Positions 35,322 through 46,563 of a stretch of DNA of 64,000 nucleotides are shown piece after piece (the first letter of the stretch is position 1; each line of letters begins with the position of its first letter). Origin of the DNA: Sipunculus nudus (lineage: Eukaryota > Annelida > Sipuncula > Golfingiida > Sipunculidae). The notes beneath the pieces are model-generated. The model did no database searches, was not told the DNA's origin, and worked only from the letters and a program-made list of their open reading frames with translations. The stretch covers positions 43,781,327 through 43,845,326 of the forward strand of contig CM049308.1 in the NCBI GenBank assembly GCA_026874595.1, in the 5' to 3' direction. The position numbers and the translations under genes are program-made.

Positions 35322-36345
35322 GATTTCTTCCTCTATTTTTGAGACCTTTAAGGATGCTGTCATCTGGTAACGTAGCATAAATCGTAACGACTGCACCTAG
35401 AATCTTCATTCTTGACACACTGAGAGACCTATATAAAGTCTGCATGGAAACCAGAAATTAGGTCTCTGTTACCCATATCCATCGAGATATGGGGCCCCAA
35501 AGTACCCCCCAGAGTAATCAAAAAATTCATACAAAAACTTCAATATCTCAATAACTACATCACTGATGGTCATGTTTTTTGGCATACATATTGATCAAGG
35601 GGTGTTTCATCAGTTCTTGAAGACTGGTGGCACAACCTGTATTTGTTCGGGTTTTTTAATGATTTTTTCCTCTATTTTTGAGACCTGTAAGGATGCTGTC
35701 ATCTGTTAGCGTGGCACAAATCGTAATGACTGGACCTAGAATCTTCATTCTCCATACACTGAGAGACCTATGAAAAGTCTCCATGGAAACCAGAAATTAG
35801 GTCTCTGTTACCCATATCCTATGAGCTATGGGGCCCCAAAGTACCCCCCAGAGTAGTCAAAAATTTCATACAAAATCTTCAATATCTCAATAACTACAAC
35901 ACTGATGGGCATGATTTTCGGCATACATATTGATCATGAGCTGTTCCATCAGTTTCTGCAGACTGGGTGCGCCACCTCTATTTTTTTCAAATTTTATGAA
36001 TTTTTTTTCTCTTTTTTTGATACCTTTAAAGATGTGGTTATCTGTCAACAGGGTACAAATTGCAACAACTTGACCTAGAAACTTCATTCTTGTCATGCAA
36101 GGAGCCCATGAAGAGTGCCTGTGGAAACTTGAAATTAGGTCTCTGTTACCCATATCCTTCAAGCTATAGGACTCTGAAGTATCCCTCAGAATAATGGACA
36201 ATTTGATACAAAAGCTGAAGTATCTGAACAACTTATGCGGAGATCACCATGATTCTTTGCATGGATATTGACCATTAAGTGTTTTTATTAGTTTCTGCAG
36301 ATTGGTGGAGCCACCTGTATTTTTGTATCTTCCAAAACGAAGTTT
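35322..36345 (+). repeat. A-II ~337-bp array, right part (about three units)
   Basis: Units begin near 35386, 35717 and 36052. The first resumes a unit cut at 28327. The last unit is more diverged. Confidence 0.75.
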
Positions 36346-37413
36346 TGCAGATACTATGTTTTTGACTGGGTTCCTCTGCAGCTGCCACGTTTGTTTCCAG
36401 AGAGCTCATCTGAGAAAAATGGACCGATTTTTCCGAAACTTACACCAATTATCTAGTCACATGTTAACTAGTGCCTAACCAATTTGTGTTGACCTCTGAC
36501 CTTTCCCCTCTATCCAGCGTCCATTTGTGCGTCTGATTCCACACATAAACCCTCATATCTTGGGAACCGATTGACCAATCAGGAAATAAAATTTATACAA
36601 ATGTAGCCCTTGGATTGCTTTATAACATACACAAAAATGGTGGCGCCACCTGTAACCATGTTTGCACAGTGTCCATCTGTTCATCTGCCTTGGGTTAAAA
36701 TCACTCATATCTCGGCAGTGGTTTGACATATCTGCCTAAAATTTTGCAGTTTTATACATCCTGGATAGCTTTCTTGATTTTATGACAGGTGGCGCCACCT
36801 ACTTTCTAGTTTACGCTGCAGACATCCGAGCTCATATCTCGGGAACCGTTTGAACGATTGGTTCAAAATTTTGCATGTGTATAGATCTCACATAGGTCTT
36901 TATCATACACAAAACTGGAGGGGCCACCTGCAACCATTTTTGCACAGCGTCTGTCTGTTTGTCTGCCGTTAGCTAAAATCACTCATATACATGTAGTGGT
37001 TTGACTTTTCTGCCTAAAATTTTGCATATGTATACAACTTGGACAGATTTCTGGATTTGTGGTAGGTGGCACAACCTACATACACATTTAGGCTGCAGAC
37101 TTCCATGCTAATATGCAACATACCTCACTCTATTTCCCCTTGCCACTCAATCCATGCCTCACTTCAACCGTTCCACTCTGATTTTGGCGGATACACGTGG
37201 TGACTTGTCGGCTACCCTTATTTCTAGTTTTAAAAGTTTACACATTTTTTCTCTATTTTTGAGATATATAAATAAAGACTTAATCTTGGCCTGTTGGTTA
37301 ATCTGTTTGATGCTTCAGTTGAATGGGTATATACTACCATTCTGATGATAAAATTTCCTTTAGCGAATCTCTTCCCTGTCAGCTGAGCGACATGACCCAT
37401 GGGTCACTTGTTT
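36346..37413 (+). repeat. Palindrome modules and right end of A-II element
   Basis: Modules with GGTGGCGCCACC (near 36640 and 36788), 'catatctcgggaaccgtttg' and 'cagcgtccatctgttcatc' are followed by 'gcggatacacgtggtgactt' with CTAG near 37225, then by the family A right terminus at 37379-37413. A family C-type 3' segment therefore lies inside the A-II terminus. Confidence 0.65.
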
Positions 37414-37679
37414 TTATAAATCTCTAAATGCTGGTGTCCCATGTGGCAGCGCGTCCGATCTTCATGTCCAGCATGGCATCCGACCCAGTGTGCGACTTCC
37501 AACATCCGGGTTTTAGTCAGTACCCCAGATTAAACGTGTGTTTTCGTCAGTTAGTGAAGGTGAAGGTCGCAGGTTTGAGTGATTGTTTGGAACCATGCAA
37601 TCGATGACAGGATAGTAAATTGTTATTTTGGATATATTTTCTTTCCTGATTATATGAAAAAAGACCCTGCTGATTATTC

Positions 37680-37775
37680 TGCCGGCCAAGGAGGGCCGGC
37701 GGTATCCAGATTTTACCGGACCTCCCTGAAATTTGCCGGCAAATTCCGGTGGGCCGGCACCAAATTCGAGCCCTG
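37680..37775. repeat. Terminus-like block of a second hAT-type element
   Basis: The block ends '...ccggcaccaaattcgagccctg'. Its reverse complement starts CAGGGCTCGAA and contains repeated CCGGC/GCCGG motifs. This resembles hAT termini of the CAGGGCT(C/T)GAA type and the incoming terminus at 63976. A left partner and target duplication are not visible. Confidence 0.45.
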
Positions 37776-39029
37776 GAGAGTGTGTGTGTGTACAGAAAGT
37801 CATGCTTCACCCGCGAGTGTCTCTAAATTAATCAAAACATTTGGTAATAATCTGTCATTTGAGGAGGGAGAGAGGTGACATAATGGTACAAAATCGAACC
37901 CCAGCCAAAGAGTTTTTATAATAATCATGAAAATTTGATTACTTAAAACATATTGTGAATTCTTCTTGATGTAATGTGAACAGACCAACTCACTGCCACA
38001 ACCACGAAATCTCTAACTCCTTTTGGACTAGCCTATGATCAACATGTTTTTTTACTGCGCAGAACTTTCCAGGTCGCAATTGTATACGTAATTTGTCACG
38101 TGTCATAATTGAAATTTATAGGAATTCTGTCATGGATTTTCGCAGGTTTCAGCCTCAATCATCCCTGTGACCCTTAATATGTTTATGCAGTTATATGTTT
38201 GTCAGTGGTTGAAGCAACCGGTGCCTGCAGCTGTTTGACACGGATTTGGTCTCGCGTTTTAAATTCAAATTGCTTACCAATCAGACTAATTTAAAAGTTT
38301 AGTTCTACTCCAGGATTTTATGACATTTATACATATGTGTTAACGCGAATGACATTTGTAGCATGATTATAATATGAGGTAGTAATGAATGGTCGCTGGC
38401 TGCCAACATGGTTACACGTACGTATACTAAAATGTCTTATATTGGCTGGAAACAAAGATAACAAAAATGCATGCATATTTTCTCCATAAAATAATACCTT
38501 TTCCTGATGGTTTTCGTTCATTTAATCCTGAATTTTAACCGAGCAGTATATAATTTTTTTTTTAATATTGCACATCGACCTCAATAACTTTAAATGATCA
38601 AGCATCAGTATCTAACTGAATAAACTTGGGAATTATCTGGATTCTGGCATTTTTTTATCTTTATTTTGAGTAACCAGGTTTAGAGAAACGCCCTCGATCA
38701 GACGGGGAGTATGCCAGTTATCCCGTCTGAAAAAAAGGGGCTTGCGGGAACCTTGTTAACTGTCTAACATAATGACATAAAATTAATCATGCATTACCAT
38801 TGCGAAGGCATGCAGCTCGGTGATATCTGCTTGAGATGAGTTCGTGTTAACATGTTACTGTAGTAACTATTTACAAGCTGAAGTATGCAAGCGAAGATCC
38901 CTTTTTTTCATCAGCTTATCAGTATTTCACCGGCGGCTGAGCCGGTGTTTAATAATCAGCAGCTCAAGAAAACTATCGGCGGGAGCTTGCTTATAAAATA
39001 AACGGCGGCGGCTGGCGCAATTCGGCGGC

Positions 39030-39043
39030 GGCTCCCAGGTCTG
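39030..39043 (-). repeat. hAT right terminal inverted repeat
   Basis: GGCTCCCAGGTCTG, the exact reverse complement of the left terminus at 20570-20583. Confidence 0.9.
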
Positions 39044-39051
39044 GTTCAATG
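39044..39051 (+). repeat. hAT target-site duplication, right copy (GTTCAATG)
   Basis: An exact copy of 20562-20569, after which family C sequence continues. Confidence 0.9.
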
Positions 39052-39804
39052 ATTTTTGGCCGAGTTACAGGAGGTTGAACTTAGTCATCTGTCCAAAAAA
39101 GCAGACTAAAATTAAAATCTCAGAAACGGCTAGAGCTATCATCACCAAATTTTATACCAATGTTTGCCGCATATGTCACATCTGAAATTGAGGTATTGCT
39201 GGTGCCACCTACATTGATGTGTTTTTTACTAGCAAAAATGTAATTTCAAACTCTTCTAACTTATACCCTGATTTATGATGAAACTGTTAAGCTGATTGGT
39301 TTAATCTTTACAAGAATTATTCTATGGTAGGGTTCTGCTAGTTTTATAAGAATAGATTGGGTTAATACAGCTTTAAAAAAGCATTGTAGCCAATTGAAAA
39401 AGGCTTTCTGTGTTTGAAAACAGATTTGACCACATGCTGAGTTTCAGCAGCCAGTCAAGAGGTCACTCAGTACAAACAGGTGGGGTCCAGACATCACCAT
39501 TGCAACTGACCTGGCTCTGATGGGTGTCTAGACAATGTGTCTAGATGTCTAGGCAAAGTGTCTAGACGTCTAGACAGAATGTATAGATGCAGAATTCCCT
39601 GAACAGGTTTATTATCAGGTCACATGTGAACTGCTGTGCCCCCTCATTTTTTGTTGACCTCTGACCTTTCCTTGCTGCCCAGTGTCCATTTGTGCATCTG
39701 TTTCCACACATAAACCCACATATCTCGGGAACTGTTTGACCGATCAGGCTAAAAATTTTACACAAATGTAGCCCTTTGATAGCTTTATAACATACACTAA
39801 AAAT

Positions 39805-40461
39805 GGTGGCGCCAACTGCAACCATTTTTGCACAGCGTCCATCTGTGCATCTGCCTTGGGATAATATCACTCATATCTCAGCAGTGGTTTGACTTTTCCA
39901 CCTGAAATTTAGCAGGTTTATACATCCTGGATAGCTTTCTCAATTTTATGACAGGTGGCGCCACCTACATTCGGGTTTACTCTGCAGACATCCAAGCTCA
40001 TATCTGGGGAACCCTTTGGCCGATTGGGCCAAAATTTTGCATGTGTATAGATCTCACATAGCTCTTCATCATAGGCAAAACTGGTGGCGCCACCTGCAAT
40101 CATTTATGCACAGCATCCATCTGTTCATCTGCCTTGGGATAAAATCACTCATATCTCAGCAGTAGTTTGACTTATCCACCAGAAATTTTGCAGGTTTATA
40201 CATCCTGGACAGCTTTTTTGATTTTATGACAGAAGGCCCCACCTACATTCACGTTTACTATGCAGACATCCAAGCTCATATCTCGGGAACTGTTTGACGG
40301 ATTGGGCTAAAATTTGCATGTGTATAGATCTCACATAGGTCTTCATCATAGGCAAAACTGGTGGCGCCACCTGCAACCACTTATGCACAGTGTCCATCTG
40401 TTCATCTGCTTTGGTAAAAACTCACTCATATCTCAGCAGTGGTTTGACTTATCCACCTGAA
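39805..40461 (+). repeat. Palindrome-centred module array in family C
   Basis: GGTGGCGCCAAC/GGTGGCGCCACC occur at 39805, about 39956, about 40082 and about 40361, with like modules 277-279 bases apart. The array is cut at about 40461. Confidence 0.75.
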
Positions 40462-41031
40462 ATGACATTGCTCCATGTCACAATTTGCTGGTGCGTTTGA
40501 AAACATCGCTGGTCAGCTTAACTAAATATCAAAATAACTGAAGTTACCTTGTCGTGATAAGCACGTATAGTAAACATGACAAGTGAAAACGAGTGATTTT
40601 AAAGTGAAATTAAAATGGCCGGTCGAGGTAAGCAATTTTTTTTCCTCAAGAAAGATTCCTTGAGGAGAGCCACCTTGTCAAGGTAACGTTCGCGCAAGGC
40701 ACACTGGGCTGTTCTGTTTACCACCCACCGCGTACAGCCGTTCAAAATATTCTTAGCAGAACACCAGGGCGTTTCAGCACATGGGGGCACTCAAACTTTT
40801 AAAACGATCGTCAGCCATTGTGGGACTCTTTACGATGTCAGCTTTTTATTCATTTTACTTTCTAAACAAATAATCGTTGCTAAATAATGCTGCAAATGAG
40901 TTTAAAGTAGGCATTTATTTCAATGTTGCTTGACCATGCCCAACCAAGTGGGCCGCTGTGTTACAGCAGGTGAGTTTTAAACGTATTATTTGGTGACAAT
41001 TACCAAGATTTTTTATAACAAGTTATATATT
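40462..41031 (-). repeat. Dispersed repeat, inverted partner of 112-690
   Basis: This is the reverse complement of the segment at 112-690. Its lower edge interrupts a family C module within 'ccacctgaaat', where undisturbed copies continue 'tttgcaggtttatacatcc', so it is an insertion or rearrangement breakpoint. From 41032 to about 41300 no feature is recognised. Confidence 0.7.
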
Positions 41032-41299
41032 GCACCAAAGATCTACATGTCAAGGTTCTACATTTAAATTTTTATATGTATCAGCTATGATCAGCTCTGT
41101 ATGATCAGCTCTGTCTGTGCATCTTCTCTCCGTTATTAATAAATATATATTTATTATGACATTTTCATATAAGCATTGTTGAAATAACTTTCATATGCTG
41201 TAAGTGTAAGGATTTAGGTTAATCAAGTCATACAGCAACTTATATATTCAGTTGAGTAATATTGCATATGTTAAAGTCACTGCATCTGTTAACTAGGGA

Positions 41300-41998
41300 A
41301 ATTAGTTATATTTCAACTGTATACATTTTATAAAATAAAAAAATACATATATTTAAGGCCAAAAAAAATTAAAGGTATGGTTCTCAGGCACCGCCCGCAT
41401 TAATTTTAAACCCCCGCATCAAAACTTTTTATTTTGATTTTCAATAAAAAACTTTCCAATTTTGAGCTGCTGCCGCTCCGAAATTTCTTTCAAGAACCAT
41501 ACAATTTCCTTTGTTTTGTAGTGCTTTTACTTATTTAGCAAAATAAAACTGTTATTTCAATGCTTTTCCCTTATTATTTGACATTTTTATTGAAACATAC
41601 CAAAAAATTAAAAATAAAGAAAGCGCCCGCCCGCATTGATTTCTGAAAAAAAGTGCCTGAGAACCATACCTTTTTTAATTTTGGCCTAATAATATATATT
41701 TTATAAAGAAAAAAACAGGTCCAATCAAACAAATGTGTAAACTTCTGAACTGTCAAAAATTTATCAAAATGCCAACCTGTGATCTTGGTAATGATATACA
41801 TGTTATGGTCACAAACTGCTCACATGCTTCAACGTAAACATAGGAAATGCATGGTTTGGTCCAAAAATATTATTTGCTACAATTTCTTACTCATCAATAC
41901 AAACCAATCATGTCTTAGACTTTTAGACTATCTCCATTTGATATTATTTTAGATTTTTACCTTCAAGGTCAACTTCAGCTGAGCACAGTGACCCATGC
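41300..41998 (+). mobile_element. Diverged family A alternative 3' module
   Basis: It matches 13300-13690 and 50570-50974 ('tatttcaactgtatacattt', 'acaaactgctcacatgctt', 'cagctgagcacagtgaccc'), is split by a 330-bp MITE, and ends with a diverged right terminus (CCATGCATTCCTTG) near 41998. Confidence 0.65.
41357..41686. mobile_element. 330-bp MITE, PIF/Harbinger-like
   Basis: The ends GGCCAAAA and TTTTGGCC head imperfect ~35-bp inverted repeats that share GGTATGGTTCTCAGGCAC. TAA occurs on both sides (41354-41356 and 41687-41689). The unoccupied site exists in paralogues at about 13349 and 50630 ('atatatttaataatatat'). A 3-bp TAA/TTA duplication with GG-starting ends is typical of PIF/Harbinger. 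There is no coding capacity. Confidence 0.8.
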
Positions 41999-44900
41999 AT
42001 TCCTTGATTTTAACATGTGCTGTACCCATATTAATTTTAATGCTGCATTTTTTAGCTCAGCTGACTATAAGTCATCTGAGCTATAGTCGTGGTCCATTGT
42101 ATGTCGTCCGTCCGGCCCTCCGTCTGGATGTCCATCCGTAAGACTGGCACGTTTCGACACAATTGGACCTACGAATCTGAAATTCAGCATACAGTCAGAT
42201 GTCCCCAAAATCTCCTACCATGCCGAAAATTGGGTCAATAGGACTTTGTTCCTTCTAGATATTAAGGAAATACCTCAATTTTTTTGGGAATCTATTTTCA
42301 CACTTCAGGACTGCCTAATATCAAAACCACTCATCTGGTTTTCTTCATATTAACCATGAATATTCCTCTATATAGTTTCTATGTACAAGCCAGAAATTAA
42401 GTCAGTATTATTTCATTTTAAAAAGTTATGGGCCCAAACATAATGGACTTTGTAAAAAAATCAGGAAAGATATTTGGTCACTTAAGACCAAAAGTGTTAA
42501 AGGTAGGGACTTTTTTTCAGTAATACAACTTTAATTAATCAAAATTTAATTGTATACCAAAAATTAGATCAAAATCTGTTAAATTTTGTTAAATTATTGG
42601 CAAAAATATGAAATTGGTACCTTAAATTTTGCCCAAGTTTGACCATGGCACATTTTTTTCCTGTAATTGCTGTGGATTTAATTTCCACAGCATGTTTTTG
42701 TTAGCATTTCATGTGTTAACACCAAAAATTTGAAAACAGTTGTTCAAAAACAGTAGATTTTATTCAAGTTTTCAAGCACTATGTCACATATTGTTTACAT
42801 CAAGCTAGTGTTATGCAGTTTGCTAGAGCTCAGCTCCCCAGCTTCAGTTCCTAAAATTTGGCATACAGTTAGATGTCTTCAAAATCCCCTACCATGCCAA
42901 GAAATTGGTCACTAGGACTTAATTCCTTTGAGATATTAATGAAAAACTTCATTTTTCCCATTAAAAACCCACAGTTACACTTTAAGACTGCCTAATATCC
43001 AACAGCTGATCTGACTTTGATCATGTATAATATACATATTTTTCTATACATTCGCTATGCACATGCCAGAAATGATGTCAGTATTGTGTGATTGTTTTAA
43101 GTTATGGGCCCAAACATAATGTACTTTTAAAAAATCAAGAAATATATTTACTCCCTTAACAAGAGGATTGCTGAAGCTAGAGATTTTTTTGTCAGGGATG
43201 TAACATTATTTAATCAAGATTCAATTGAATACCCAAAATTAGTTCTGAATTTTTCAAATTTTATAAGTTATTAGTATAAATATAAAATTAGTACCTTAAA
43301 TTTTGCCCAACTTTGACCATGGCACGTTTGTTTCCTGAGAGCACTGTTGATATAATTTTCATGTCATGCACACAGTTGATCCAGGTGTCCAACCCAACTC
43401 ATCCAGTAGTTGTTTTGAAAAACAACATAACAATAAATTAATAAATTCTTATTGGTTTTTAATAAAAAATTAAAGAAGTAATAGAAAAGGAATTCGTTAG
43501 TTGATGAGTAACAGAAAATTAACTTCCAGTAACTGATGATGTAAGAATCTTGTATGGATGGATTCAATGTCAACGTTATTCCAAATAACACCGTGCAGTC
43601 ACCTACTTTCAAAATGTATTCATGAATGCATTCATGAATGCATTCTATAATATTATTTTAATAATCATTTCAGTTATATTTTATTTTAAAAAATCATATG
43701 ATTTTCTGCTTTTTTTTTGTAATAAATATTATATTGGCACAATATTTGTTTTTAAATTTTAATAAATAGTTAAACTCTTTTATTAATGTGCGTCTTATAA
43801 GTTATATGGCAAAGTCAAAATCTGTGTGACAATAGCACTCCATTTGTTAATAAAATAAATTAAATCAATCCTCTTCCCTGTCTCCAAAGATACTATCAAA
43901 ATCATACATAAGCTAAACACCGACAACTCATAATAAAGCTTATATGTATTACCACACAAAACCAGCATGTGCCTCATTCCCAAATCATATTTTTAGCTCA
44001 GCTGACTATAAGTCATCTGAGCTATAGTCGTGGTCCATTGTCTGTCTGTCCGTCCGTCCGTCCGTCCGTCCGTCCGTCCGTCCGTCCATAGATGTGGCAC
44101 GTTTTGAAACTGTAAGACCTAGGAATCCAAAATTCAGCATAATGTTAGATGTCCCCAAGATCTCCTACCAAGCTGAAAACTGGGTCTTTGCGACTTCATT
44201 CCTTTGAGAAATTAAGGAAAAACCTCAATTTTTGCTCAGCTGATTATAAGTCATCTGAGCTATAGTCGTGGTCCATTGTCTGTCGTCCGCCCGTCTGTCC
44301 GTCGGTCCGTAGATGTGGCACGTTTTGAAATCGTAAGACCTAGGAATCCAGAATTCGGCATAATGTTAGATGTCCCCAAGATCTCCTACCAAGCCGAAAA
44401 CTGGGTCTTTGCGACTTCGTTCCTTTTAGAAATTAAGGAAAAACCTCAATTTTTTATTAAAAACCTATTTTTACACTTCAGGACTGCCTGATATCAAAAC
44501 CATTCATCTCTTTTTCATCATATTTACCAAAAGTATTCCTCTATATAGTTCCTATGTACATGCCAGAAATTATGTCTGTATTATGTAAATTTAAAAAGTT
44601 ATGGGCCCAAACATAATGCATTGTGTAAAAAATCAGGAAAGATATTTGATCACTTAACACAAAATATGTTAAAGCTATAAACTTTTTTTCCAGTAATATA
44701 ACTTTAATTAATCAAAATTAAATTGTATACCCAAAATTAGATCAAAATCTTTTAAATTTTTTAAAATATTAACAAAAATAAAAAATTGGTACCTTAAATT
44801 TTGCCCAACTTTGACTATGGCACGTTTTTTTCCTGTAAGTACTGTGGATTTAATTTTCTAAGCATGTTTTTTTTTAGCGTTTTGTCTGTAAACACCGAAA

Positions 44901-46563
44901 ATTTGAAACCAGTTGATCAAAAACTGTAGATTTTATTTAAGTTTTCAAGCACCATGTAACATATTGTTTACATCAAGCTAGTGTCATGCAGTTTGCAAGT
45001 GCTCAGCTCCATAGCTTCAGCTCTCAGTTCCTAAAATTTGGCATGCAATTAGATGTCTCAAAAATCCCCTACCATGCCAAGAATTTGGTCACTAGGACTT
45101 AATACCTTCGAGATATTAATGAAAAACGTCATTTTTCCCATTAAAAACCCATTGTTACACTTCAAGACTGCCTAATATCAAAACCACTGATCTGACTTTA
45201 ATCATATATGATATACATATTTTTCTATACATTCTCTATGAACATGCCAGAAATGATGTCAGTATTGCGTAATTGTTTTAAGTTATGGGCCCAAACATAA
45301 TGCACTTTGTAAAAAATCAAGAAAAATATTTACTCCCTTAACAAGAGGATTGCTGAAGCTAGAGATTTTTTGTCAGAGATGTAACATTATTTAATCAAGA
45401 TTCAATTGAATACCCAAAATTAGTTCTGAATTTTTCAAATTTTATAAGTTATTAGTATAAATATAAAATTAGTACCTTAAATTTTGCCCAACTTTGACCA
45501 TGGCATGTTTGTTTCATGTGAGCACTGTTGATATAATTTTCATATCATGCACACATAAAGATTTCAACTTTTTAGTTTAAAAAGCTGAAAGAAATTGGCA
45601 AAAAATTGTAGCTTTTATTAATGTTTTTATGAGACCATGTCAGACCTTGGCTCTCTGTAGCACCTCTTGAGTCACCTGTATGTTGACCTTGTTGAACTTT
45701 CAGCAAATTATGCATGCTTGAGGCGAGTCATAAGCTGGGGCTCCAGGCAGCTTATTATATAATGGCCAGCCACAGTTGATCCAGGTGTCCAACCCAACTC
45801 ATCTAGTAGTTTTAACCAACAACATAACAATAAACAATAAATTAATCAATTTTTATTGGTTTTTAATAACAAATTAAAGAAAAATAGAAAAGGAATTTGT
45901 TAGTTGATAATAACAGGAAATTAACTTGCAGTTACTGATGATATAAGAATCTTGTATCGATGGATAGAATTTCACTTATTCCAAATAACACCATGCAGTC
46001 ACCTATGGTATTTTTCAGTTCAATTTTAATGATAAAAAAGTAAATCATATTATTCATTACTAATCATTAGGGATCATATGAAGGAAATTAATGATAGACA
46101 ATGATGCAGTTGATAATAATATTATCTAGATTCCTACTGTGTCTATAGTTAGTACATTGATGTGAAATTAGTCCAAAGCGAATATATTACATTTTTTTTT
46201 TAATATAAATAAAAGCCATAAAACCAGGTACTTATGATCATTATTTAAATGTGTGAATTTGTATATTCTGGATTCTCAACATCATTGTTTGGTGAAAACT
46301 GAATAAATGCCAGACATGGTGCGAATACTTTGCAATTGTATTTAAACACGAATATGAATATGTACTCCATTATAAAATTTCTTTCATAAGAATGGGAATT
46401 CAGGTAAAAATGAAAGTATATGAATACCAGTGCAAATACTTTCAAAATGTATTAATGAATGCATTCATGAATATATTCTTTTATATTATTTTATTAATCA
46501 TTTCAGTCATATTTTATTTGAAAAAATCATAATATTCTCTTATATTTGGGACAATATTTGTAA

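Larger units (their letters stand above)
25561..37413 (+). mobile_element. Family A-II element inside the hAT, split by A-I material
   Basis: The left end is TTTTT + AGCTCAGCTGACTTTCAG with a CCGT/CTGT microsatellite (25615-25680). It continues as ~337-bp units to about 28327, resumes at 35322 with 'acgatttcttcctctatttt' (the exact continuation of a unit), then has a palindrome-module region (36346-37230), and ends 'gtcagctgagcgacatgacc' to CACTTGTTT. The hAT flanks 'aacagccaca' and 'ataaatctctaaatgc' lie on either side. No coding capacity. Confidence 0.8.
20570..39043. mobile_element. hAT DNA transposon, 18,474 bp, with nested insertions
   Basis: The left end begins CAGACCTGGGAGCC and the right end is its exact 14-bp reverse complement, flanked by the 8-bp duplication GTTCAATG. 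Subterminal GGCTGAGCCGG motifs occur near both ends (about 20635 and 38934). The element carries a minus-strand hAT transposase pseudogene at 22342-24898. Removing the A-II element at 25561-37413 leaves ~6.62 kb, a normal size for an autonomous hAT element. With a broken transposase this copy cannot supply its own enzyme, though its ends look intact. Confidence 0.9.
37414..39043. other. Right arm of the hAT transposon
   Basis: Sequence between the nested A-II element and the hAT right terminus. It includes a CCGG-rich block (37680-37775), AT-rich filler and GC-rich subterminal repeats of 'cggcggcgg' and 'ggctgagccgg' close to the end. No credible reading frame. Confidence 0.6.
18496..40461 (+). 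mobile_element. Family C element split by D and hAT insertions
   Basis: The segments 18496-18671, 20412-20569 and 39052-40461 together read as one family C copy. The first ends in 'ctatcggataatgtttattt', the second resumes 'tctaactgcattttttt agattt' as in the uninterrupted copy at 8040-8100, and the third resumes 'atttttggccgagttacagg' as in the copy at 51378. The first gap is a D element and the second is the hAT transposon. The copy is broken at about 40461 by the repeat at 40462-41031. Confidence 0.8.
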
